Below, one piece after another: positions 1 to 5,180 of a DNA stretch of 12,590 bases (within the stretch, counting starts at the first letter, position 1; every line of letters starts with the position of its first letter). The translations under genes and the position numbers were made by a program. The notes under the pieces were generated by a model. It was not told where the DNA came from. It ran no database searches and saw only the letters and a program-made list of their open reading frames with translations. The stretch spans positions 1 to 12,590 of the forward strand of contig JAWXVE010000064.1 in NCBI GenBank assembly GCA_044425575.1. The letters run 5' to 3'. Source of the DNA: JAWXVE01 sp044425575. Lineage in GTDB: Bacteria; Bacillota; Clostridia; Lachnospirales; Lachnospiraceae.

Positions 1-1
1 G

Positions 2-37
2 AAATTCCTTAATGATGAAAATAGTGAAGAAGAATAG
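2..37 (+). CDS. C-terminal tail of an upstream gene (partial)
   Basis: One frame reads KFLNDENSEEE and then TAG at 35-37; a hairpin follows 10 bases later, as expected at a gene end. Only eleven residues are visible, with an acidic end, so the product cannot be identified. In many Clostridia gpsA (glycerol-3-phosphate dehydrogenase) lies just before spoIVA, which makes it a guess from gene order only; nothing in the residues confirms it. Confidence 0.5.
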   Translation, partial: KFLNDENSEEE

Positions 38-47
38 ATTAAAAGAG

Positions 48-82
48 AATCCCTTGCTTTGAAAATCTCGAAGCAAGGGATT
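48..82 (+). terminator. Hairpin after the upstream gene, probable terminator
   Basis: A perfect 12-bp stem (AATCCCTTGCTT at 48-59 paired with 71-82) encloses an 11-base loop. It starts 10 bases after the TAG of the upstream frame. The T-run is not directly at the stem foot (TTTAGG, then CTTTTT from 91), so it is a less than ideal intrinsic terminator. Confidence 0.55.
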
Positions 83-177
83 TAGGTCTACTTTTTCTGG
101 AAGTTAACAATAAACCCAAAAGTAAAGAACAGAAGTATTATAGTTAAAGATATGTCACGATCTAGAAAGTATGTTGT

Positions 178-225
178 AAAAAAATCAATAGATATTCCGA
201 AATGGGAATATCTATTGATTTTTTT
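178..225. terminator. Perfect 21-bp hairpin with A-run and T-run, bidirectional terminator
   Basis: Bases 178-198 and 205-225 are exact reverse complements (21 bp) around a 6-base loop, GAAATG. The left arm begins with seven A and the right arm ends with seven T, so the structure reads as an intrinsic terminator in both directions. It lies just before the ATPase promoter and would block read-through from upstream. It also falls inside a longer in-frame N-terminal extension of the ATPase reading frame (from 152), which argues that the extension is not translated. Confidence 0.75.
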
Positions 226-242
226 GATATTTATGTTAAAAT
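215..242 (+). promoter_or_regulatory. Sigma-A promoter of the ATPase gene
   Basis: TTGATT (215-220), a 16-base spacer and TAAAAT (237-242), with an upstream TG at 234-235 making an extended -10. The -35 box lies in the right arm of the 178-225 hairpin, so terminator and promoter are fused. Transcription would begin near 249, about 20 bases before the ATG at 269, leaving a short leader with the ribosome binding site GGAGG at 257-261. Confidence 0.55.
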
Positions 243-268
243 GGACATACTATAGTGGAGGTGGCTTT

Positions 269-1486
269 ATGGTAATTAGAAAAGACTATTTAGAAAAATT
301 AATATCTTGGAAAGATGAAAAGGTGATTAAGGTTGTAACGGGTATTAGAAGGTGTGGAAAATCTACGTTATTTATGCAATATCAAGATTATCTACTAGAA
401 AATGGAATTTCCAAAGAGCAAATGATTGCTATTAATTTTGAAGAATTAGAATTTGAAGATTTACTGGATTATAAAGAGTTATACAAGTACATTAAAGACA
501 GATTAGCGGTAAATAAAACAACCTATATTTTTCTTGATGAAATACAAAAAATCCCTCAATTTGAAAAAGTTGTTGATAGCTTGTATGTAAAGGAGAATAC
601 CGATATTTATATAACGGGATCCAATGCCTATATGTTATCTAGTGATTTAGCTACATTATTAACAGGACGCTATATTGAAATTTCTATACTACCACTATCT
701 TTCAAGGAATACCTTGAACTTTCTAATGATAATACAGAAAAAGCTTTTGCTGAATATATGAAAAATGGTGGACTTCCTTATATTTCAACTATGAATAAAA
801 CAACTGAAAAGATAACTACCTATTTAGAAGGAATTTATAATACGGTTATTATAAAAGATATTGAAGCTCGTGGAGCAAGAAAAGAAAGTGATCCATCGAA
901 ACGTAAAATAAAAGACATACTATTGCTTAAATTAATCGCAAAGTTTTTATCAAGTGTTGTAGGAAGCCCAATTTCAGTAAAAAGTGTTACAGATTATTTA
1001 ATATCCAGTGGGAGAAAAGTATCACCTAACACCGTAGGTGATTATATAGAAGCTTTGACGGAATCTTTTATATTTTATCCAGTTGATCGCTTTGATATTG
1101 TGGGAAAGCAGCTGTTAAAAGTCAATAAAAAGCTATATATAGTTGATATGGGACTTCGTAATTTTATATTGCCTAGAAATAATTATGATTTAGGGTTTAG
1201 TATAGAAAATATTGTTTTTCTTGAACTGAAGCGAAGAGGATATGGTATTAATATTGGAAAATTTGGCGAAAAAGAGGTGGATTTTGTAGCAGGGAAAGAA
1301 GATGTTATAACTTATTTTCAAGTAACAGCGGATATGACGAATGAGGAAACCTTTAAGCGAGAGATTTCTCCGCTTATTCAGATAAAAGATAACTATGAAA
1401 AAATCATTTTGACACTTGATCGGTTTACAGTTGGTAATTATGATGGGATTAAAGTAATAAATGTGATTGATTGGTTATTAGAGTAA
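269..1486 (+). CDS. AAA-family ATPase with C-terminal DUF4143 domain
   Basis: The protein has 405 residues. Walker A is GIRRCGKST at residues 25-33, Walker B is YIFLDE at 86-91, and a sensor-1-like ITGSNA lies at 115-120. The C-terminal part has the DUF4143 layout, ending in a PD-(D/E)XK-like fold with EVDF near 336-339 and QVT near 351-353. The frame is open from 152, but I chose the ATG at 269: it has GGAGG seven bases upstream and a promoter just before it, while the extension would be read through a terminator hairpin. Such ATPases are widespread accessory genes of unknown physiological role in anaerobes; no substrate is established. The gene separates spoIVA from its usual upstream neighbours and carries its own promoter and insulation, which suggests later insertion (inference). 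No partner gene is adjacent. Confidence 0.9.
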   Translation: MVIRKDYLEKLISWKDEKVIKVVTGIRRCGKSTLFMQYQDYLLENGISKEQMIAINFEELEFEDLLDYKELYKYIKDRLAVNKTTYIFLDEIQKIPQFEKVVDSLYVKENTDIYITGSNAYMLSSDLATLLTGRYIEISILPLSFKEYLELSNDNTEKAFAEYMKNGGLPYISTMNKTTEKITTYLEGIYNTVIIKDIEARGARKESDPSKRKIKDILLLKLIAKFLSSVVGSPISVKSVTDYLISSGRKVSPNTVGDYIEALTESFIFYPVDRFDIVGKQLLKVNKKLYIVDMGLRNFILPRNNYDLGFSIENIVFLELKRRGYGINIGKFGEKEVDFVAGKEDVITYFQVTADMTNEETFKREISPLIQIKDNYEKIILTLDRFTVGNYDGIKVINVIDWLLE

Positions 1487-1524
1487 GTGAATGTGAGACA
1501 GATAAAATGAATGAATTTAGAATA

Positions 1525-1553
1525 ACATAAACGGAGCTCCCTTTGCATATACT
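1525..1553 (+). promoter_or_regulatory. Candidate sigma-E promoter of spoIVA
   Basis: CATATACT at 1546-1553 matches seven of eight positions of the Bacillus sigma-E -10 consensus CATACANT. ACATAAA at 1525-1531, 14 bases upstream, is a partial match to the -35 consensus KMATATT. Bacillus subtilis spoIVA is known to be transcribed by sigma-E in the mother cell, so the placement 36 bases before the start codon is sensible. The -35 is weak. Confidence 0.5.
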
Positions 1554-1588
1554 GCAATAGCAGATAAGAAAGGGGTGTATTTTTTATA

Positions 1589-3070
1589 GTGAAAAATGCA
1601 GACGAATATTTAGTATATAAAGATATCAAAGAGAGAACAGGTGGGGAGATTTACATAGGAGTTGTGGGACCAGTCAGAACTGGAAAATCCACCTTTATTA
1701 AGCGTTTCATGGATCTCATGGTACTTCCATTAATTGAAGATGAATACGATAGAAGTCGTGCAATTGATGAATTACCACAATCAAGTGGAGGAAGAACCAT
1801 TACCACAACAGAGCCGAAGTTTGTACCAAAAGAAGCAGTATCCATTGGATTCAATGATGAACTTACTATGAAAATTCGTTTAGTGGATTGTGTGGGATAC
1901 ATGGTGCCAAGTGCCAGTGGGCATATGGAGAATCAAGTGGAGCGTATGGTTCAAACACCGTGGGATGTAGCGCCTATTCCATTTACAAAAGCAGCTGAAG
2001 TAGGTACGAGAAAAGTAATTCAAGAACATGCAACCATTGGCATTGTGGTTACGACAGATGGAAGCTTTGGGGATATTGACGTGGAACAATATGCAGAAGC
2101 CCAAGAGCGCACCATTGTAGAACTGCAACAACTCCACAAGCCATTTGTGGTTTTGCTAAATACCATAAGACCTTATTCCAATGAAACAATTGCTTATGCC
2201 AAAGAGTTAAGTGAGAAGTATGAAGTTACGGTAATACCCATGAATATTGAACAGATGAAGCAAGAAGACATTCTAATGATGATGGAAGAAGTGCTATACG
2301 AATTCCCCATTTCTATGATTGAATTCTATATGCCAAAATGGATTGATTTGTTACCAGATGACCATTGTATGAAAGTTGCATTAATCGAACGAGTGCAAAA
2401 GGAAATGAGTCGCATTACTACCATTCGTCATATTATGGAACAGCCAATGGACCTTACTTGCGAATATGTGAAAAAGTATAAAGTAGAAGAGGTGAATATG
2501 GCAACAGGCTGTATACGTATAGATGTGACCATTCATGAAATCTACTATTATCAACTTATGAGTCAAGTAATTGGAACGCCTATTGAAAATGAGTATCAAT
2601 TAATGAATCAGATGCGCAAGATGTCCAAGATGAAAGAAGAATATGGAAAAGTGTTGCAAGCAATGGAATCCGTACGGCAAAAAGGATATGGAGTAGTAAC
2701 ACCATACCGAGATGAAATTACATTAGAAAAGCCAGAAGTCATTAAACACGGCAATAAGTATGGCGTGAAAATCAAAGCAGAAAGCCCATCCATTCATATG
2801 ATTAAAGCAACTATTGAAACAGAGATTGCACCTATTGTAGGAACAGAGGAACAAGCGAAGGATTTAATTGGCTTTATTATGGATGCAGATTCTAGCGAAG
2901 AAGGCATCTGGGAGACGAATATATTTGGCAAATCAGTGGAACAGCTAGTAAATGACGGAATTACCAGTAAAATCGATATGATTGGAGAGGAAAGTCAGAT
3001 TAAATTACAGGAAACTATGCAGAAGATTGTCAATGATTCAAACGGAGGAATTGTCTGCATTATTATCTAA
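1589..3070 (+). CDS. spoIVA: Stage IV sporulation protein A, spore coat basement-layer ATPase
   Basis: SpoIVA hydrolyses ATP to polymerise on the forespore surface, where it anchors the coat and supports cortex formation; SpoVM recruits it in Bacillus. The 493 residues match the usual length of about 492. The N-terminal TRAFAC-like domain shows Walker A GPVRTGKST (27-35), a conserved GRTITTTEP stretch (68-76) holding the sensor threonines, and RLVDCVGY (97-104) with the Walker B Asp100. The C-terminus ends in GGIVCIII, the hydrophobic tail typical of the family. The start is GTG at 1589: AAAGGGG at 1569-1575 is a usable but rather distant binding site, and the next in-frame Met lies inside the ATPase domain. 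A candidate sigma-E promoter precedes it and a hairpin follows it. No truncation or frameshift is visible. Confidence 0.96.
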   Translation: MKNADEYLVYKDIKERTGGEIYIGVVGPVRTGKSTFIKRFMDLMVLPLIEDEYDRSRAIDELPQSSGGRTITTTEPKFVPKEAVSIGFNDELTMKIRLVDCVGYMVPSASGHMENQVERMVQTPWDVAPIPFTKAAEVGTRKVIQEHATIGIVVTTDGSFGDIDVEQYAEAQERTIVELQQLHKPFVVLLNTIRPYSNETIAYAKELSEKYEVTVIPMNIEQMKQEDILMMMEEVLYEFPISMIEFYMPKWIDLLPDDHCMKVALIERVQKEMSRITTIRHIMEQPMDLTCEYVKKYKVEEVNMATGCIRIDVTIHEIYYYQLMSQVIGTPIENEYQLMNQMRKMSKMKEEYGKVLQAMESVRQKGYGVVTPYRDEITLEKPEVIKHGNKYGVKIKAESPSIHMIKATIETEIAPIVGTEEQAKDLIGFIMDADSSEEGIWETNIFGKSVEQLVNDGITSKIDMIGEESQIKLQETMQKIVNDSNGGIVCIII

Positions 3071-3140
3071 AAACATTTCTGCAAAAAGTGTTGAAATATA
3101 TTAAAATACTTTAGTGAAGTATCATAAGCAGAGTAATAAA

Positions 3141-3173
3141 AGAGCAACTCTAACTTTGGGTTAGAGTTGCTCT
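3141..3173 (+). terminator. 14-bp hairpin downstream of spoIVA
   Basis: AGAGCAACTCTAAC (3141-3154) pairs perfectly with 3160-3173 across a 5-base loop, TTTGG, about 70 bases after the spoIVA stop. The stem is strong but no T-run follows it (GAGTGTG). It may be an imperfect terminator or an RNA 3' stabiliser. The rest of 3071-3290 shows only this hairpin and no clear promoter of normal spacing. Confidence 0.5.
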
Positions 3174-3290
3174 GAGTGTGATTCCTTACAAGTGAAGCAA
3201 CCCGGGTATTTGTAACCAATCAGCATGTAGAATGACAGTGTAATATCAGAAGTTGTGCTTATTGATTCGGAAAAAGAATAGAGGTGTATC

Positions 3291-3505
3291 ATGTTAAAAA
3301 TAGCATATTGTGATGATGAGCAGAAAGAAAGAGATAAATTAATGCAAGCTCTTAGTCATATTGAAGAAAAATGGGGTGAAATTTTGTGATCACCTCATTT
3401 AATAATGGAGACAGCCTCTTAAAGACGTTAGACAAGCATAATTTTGATGTGGTTTTTCTTGATATTTTATTGGATGGTGATTTCCGCTTTAACATTTTTG
3501 CATAA
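3291..3505 (+). pseudogene. Broken response regulator: frameshifted, truncated receiver domain
   Basis: An ATG at 3291, behind GAGGTG, begins MLKIAYCDDEQKERDK, the typical start of a receiver domain with the acidic pair Asp8-Asp9. The frame stops at TGA 3387-3389. The domain resumes one frame over from about 3386 with ITSFNNGDSLL and later FDVVFLDILLDG, where FLD holds the expected phosphoacceptor Asp. A one-base loss near the T-run at 3382-3385 explains the shift. Homology ends near 3474-3483; the second half of the receiver and the whole DNA-binding domain are absent, and the frame runs into unrelated sequence to TAA at 3503-3505. Its link to a histidine kinase with an AgrC-type H-box suggests it was a LytTR regulator, but the output domain that would prove this is gone. 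It cannot make a working regulator. Confidence 0.85.
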
Positions 3506-4066
3506 AAGTAAGATTCAATCGCGTATGTTTATAAGCTTAATTTGTTTAATAATTATGGAAAGTGTCGAGATCTTAGTAAGACTGAATTTTTATGCGTTCT
3601 CACTTAATTCACTAGACCAATTAAATCAAGGAAAAAATAGATTCTTTTTTTTGATTATTTATTCGATTGGTCGTTTAGTCCCATTTGTAATCATACAAAT
3701 ATATAAACGAATAGTAAGCTATGGTATGTTGAATAAAAATAAAAATGAACGTGTTTCTACTATAAAGCAATTCACATTATTATTGATTCCTGTTTTGAGT
3801 ATTATCAGCATCGTTCTGTTAGGTTCACTTGAAAATGAGTTAGATAGAGTTAGTATGCTCTATGTTGCAATTGCGATAGGGCTAATACTATTCATAAATA
3901 TAATATACTTCTACATTTATAATATAGTGATTGATAGATATGAAAAAATTGCTGAAAACCTTATACTTAACAAGACAATTGAATATCATAATAATCAATA
4001 TTTACATATTGAAAATAGCTTAAAGGAAATAAAATCTATTAAGCATGATTTAAAATTGGTGATTTT
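3474..4066 (+). repeat. 10-bp direct repeats at both ends of the kinase fragment
   Basis: TGGTGATTTT occurs at 3474-3483 and again at 4057-4066. The first copy lies where receiver homology ends and kinase homology begins; the second lies directly after the H-box, where kinase homology ends. Such repeats could mark short-homology recombination, or be chance in AT-rich DNA. Confidence 0.5.
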
Positions 4067-4076
4067 TAACACATAA
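3474..4076 (+). pseudogene. Truncated AgrC-like sensor histidine kinase
   Basis: From about 3480 one frame encodes a membrane sensor: hydrophobic stretches around FISLICLIIMESVEIL, FFFLIIYSIG, FTLLLIPVLSIISIVLL and YVAIAIGLILFINIIYFY, then a coiled-coil-like linker (NKTIEYHNNQYLHIENSLKE) and SIKHDLK, the H-box of the HPK10/AgrC group (usually followed by NH). Instead of the ATP-binding domain, the frame ends LVIFNT and TAA at 4074-4076. The N-terminus is also missing: an apparent ATG at 3444 lies in an alternative frame of the receiver remnant. So both ends are deleted, and the gene is fused by deletion to the response regulator in front. A kinase without its ATP-binding domain cannot autophosphorylate; the membrane part might at most bind a ligand. 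Confidence 0.85.
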
Positions 4077-4102
4077 TTTGTATTTTGCAAAGAACATCTA
4101 CA

Positions 4103-4138
4103 TTTCGTTATGAGTTAATTGCGTTTCGTTATGAGTTA
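4103..4138 (+). promoter_or_regulatory. LytTR/AgrA-like direct-repeat operator
   Basis: The 15-mer TTTCGTTATGAGTTA occurs exactly at 4103-4117 and 4124-4138, a period of 21 bp or two helical turns. LytTR regulators (AgrA, ComE, PlnC) bind paired 9-bp direct repeats with about this period. TGAGTTAAT in copy one fits the general LytTR half-site pattern (W-M-M-GTT-N-R-K) at 8 of 9 positions and TGAGTTAGA in copy two at 7 of 9. The second copy abuts the -35 region of the promoter at 4159-4167, the usual activator position. The cognate regulator in this locus is broken, so any binding today would need a regulator from elsewhere. Confidence 0.72.
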
Positions 4139-4158
4139 GATCTTTTAGTGAAAATAAA

Positions 4159-4167
4159 TGTTATGAT
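4159..4167 (+). promoter_or_regulatory. Extended -10 promoter of the exported-protein gene
   Basis: TGTTATGAT at 4159-4167 is an extended -10 element (TGN plus TATGAT). The -35 region 17 bases upstream (GATCTT) is poor, typical of activator-dependent promoters, and the paired direct repeats end at its edge. Transcription would start near 4174, giving a leader of about 118 bases before the ATG at 4292. Confidence 0.6.
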
Positions 4168-4198
4168 TTAAACATAATAAATAGAGAGGAATTTGCAA

Positions 4199-4242
4199 GT
4201 GAACAGGATAAAAAGGAGGAAAGCGGTTTGGTTTTAAAATAA
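4199..4242 (+). other. Leader with orphan Shine-Dalgarno and minimal ORFs
   Basis: GAGAGGA (4183-4189) precedes a 12-codon frame from GTG at 4199 to TAA at 4237 (VNRIKRRKAVWF). Inside it lies AAAAAGGAGG (4210-4219), one of the best ribosome binding sites in the window, yet the only start at proper distance (TTG 4228) is stopped after four codons (TAA 4240-4242). This looks like the front of a deleted small gene, or a leader peptide; I cannot tell which. Confidence 0.3.
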
Positions 4243-4291
4243 TCTGATTACCGAGCAAAATTCACTCAAATACGAAAGTGAGGAAAATAAT

Positions 4292-4702
4292 ATGTTTAAC
4301 TTAAAAAAAGGTAGTTTCATTTGGAATGGCAGTTATTATGACGTTGGGATTGGGGACAAATGCATTTGCAGCACAACCGCAAGATAGTGAGAATATGGCA
4401 AAAAATGATATAATAGCGTTGAGTACAAATTTGTCTAATTATTTCGAAAAAGATGATTTAGGCAATGTGAATTTTACAGCTTCGTTAGATGAACTTATGG
4501 TATTAGGTATTTCGGAACAGGATGCACTAATAATGCTTTCTTTGACTTCAGGTGAGTTAGCAGAACTTGGTGATACTATAGATTCAAGCTTAATTATTAA
4601 AGAAGACACTGATAATAAAGAGCTTTTAACGCGTGGATTTGTAGGACTCAAGTTGGAGTAGGACTGTATCTATTCCTTAGGGATAGAATGAAAGGTGTGT
4701 AG
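4292..4702 (+). pseudogene. Exported small protein with signal peptide, frameshifted at an A7 run
   Basis: GTGAGGAAA precedes ATG 4292, which reads MFNLKKGSF and then leaves frame. With one base fewer in AAAAAAAGG (4303-4311) it becomes MFNLKKVVSFGMAVIMTL, continuing LGLGTNAFA-AQPQ: a basic N-region, hydrophobic core and AFA cleavage site, a textbook Sec signal peptide. The frame then runs openly to TAG 4659-4661 with an acidic, polar domain and ends RGFVGLKLE. A second shift near 4645 would extend it as TQVGVGLYLFLRDRMKGV to TAG 4700-4702. It sits behind a LytTR-like operator and before a small membrane protein, an arrangement common for secreted peptides of Agr-like loci. Which peptide class it belonged to I cannot say. 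A translation start at 4326 would remove the basic N-region. Phase variation or a sequencing error at the A-run are alternatives to true decay. Confidence 0.65.
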
Positions 4703-4703
4703 T

Positions 4704-5057
4704 ATGTTAATTATATTTACAATGATGTTTGTGCTGGTATCTTATTTATTTCAAGTTGAACCACTCATTTCCTTCGGGAGTTATATATTAGGTATATCCA
4801 CTTTAAAAGGTATTTTGTGTAAGGAATTAAGAGATGTTTTTAATTTAAGAAAAATAGCAGATATTTATAAAACAACAGGATTATTAGACTCGATTATATC
4901 CGCTGTTTCTTTCTCTATAATGCTGTCATATTATTTGAGTTTGAGCGGACAAGTGTTTAGTGTTACAGAACTACTTGTGCATATGTTTCCTTGTATTATT
5001 TTATATAGGTTTATGTTTTGGAATGCTTCAACAGTACTTAAGAAAATTTACACTTGA
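4704..5057 (+). CDS. Small multi-pass membrane protein of unknown function
   Basis: The protein has 117 residues from ATG 4704, with AAAGG (4691-4695) eight bases upstream; an in-frame GTG at 4695 overlaps that binding site and is less likely. Hydrophobic stretches lie at about 1-18 (MLIIFTMMFVLVSYLF), 24-41, 62-82 (SIISAVSFSIMLSYYL) and 92-110 (VHMFPCIILYRFMFW), suggesting three or four membrane spans, with a charged loop (CKELRDVFNLRK) between the second and third. I do not recognise the family. Its place directly after a signal-peptide protein behind a LytTR-like promoter suggests a role such as self-protection or export of that product, but this rests on position alone. It could also be a truncated part of a larger transporter. 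Unlike its neighbours to the left it has no visible frameshift. Confidence 0.6.
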   Translation: MLIIFTMMFVLVSYLFQVEPLISFGSYILGISTLKGILCKELRDVFNLRKIADIYKTTGLLDSIISAVSFSIMLSYYLSLSGQVFSVTELLVHMFPCIILYRFMFWNASTVLKKIYT

Positions 5058-5061
5058 AAAT

Positions 5062-5107
5062 AGAGAGAACACTGTTATCAAGAAAGAGAGAACGCTGTTA
5101 TCAAGAA
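5062..5107 (+). repeat. Tandem pair of 23-bp direct repeats upstream of the bmpA promoter
   Basis: Two directly adjacent 23-bp units (5062-5084 and 5085-5107) differ only at 5071 (A) versus 5094 (G). Each holds CTGTTATCAAGAA. The array ends four bases before the -35 box of the bmpA promoter, where an activator would bind. GTTAT is shared with the 4103-4138 repeats, but the period is 23 instead of 21, so it is either another LytTR-type site, a different regulator's site, or a simple duplication. Confidence 0.65.
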
Positions 5108-5111
5108 ATGA

Positions 5112-5140
5112 TTGTAATTTCCAGATGCCTATGTTAGAAT
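5112..5140 (+). promoter_or_regulatory. Sigma-A promoter of the nucleoside uptake operon
   Basis: TTGTAA (5112-5117), a 17-base spacer and TAGAAT (5135-5140), with TG at 5132-5133. TGTTAG (5132-5137) and CTAACA (5148-5153) form an inverted repeat across the -10 and start site that could be an operator. Transcription would begin near 5147. No purine-riboswitch-like leader fits in the roughly 35 bases before the ATG at 5181. Confidence 0.6.
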
Positions 5141-5180
5141 TGCGTTGCTAACAACTTAATAGGATAAATTGGAGGACATT

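Noticed and set aside
269..1486. ATPase as a sporulation gene because it precedes spoIVA
   Set aside because: It has its own promoter and insulation, belongs to a scattered accessory family, and has no sigma-E or sigma-F type signal.
3122..3132. TCATAAGCAGA shared with 10449-10459
   Set aside because: An 11-mer repeated once in AT-rich DNA of this length, with unrelated surroundings, is likely chance.
3210..3233. Promoter TTGTAA / TAGAAT before the response regulator remnant
   Set aside because: The boxes are only 12 bases apart, too close for sigma-A.
5062..5107. CRISPR-like array
   Set aside because: Only two units, directly adjacent with no spacer, and no cas genes nearby.
4960..5151. 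63-codon plus-strand frame overlapping the small membrane protein gene
   Set aside because: It is a shifted frame of that gene that runs through the tandem repeats and bmpA promoter; it has no ribosome binding site.
5141..5180. Purine riboswitch in the bmpA leader
   Set aside because: The leader is only about 35 bases and lacks the conserved three-helix junction; the 10422-10495 gap also shows no such core.
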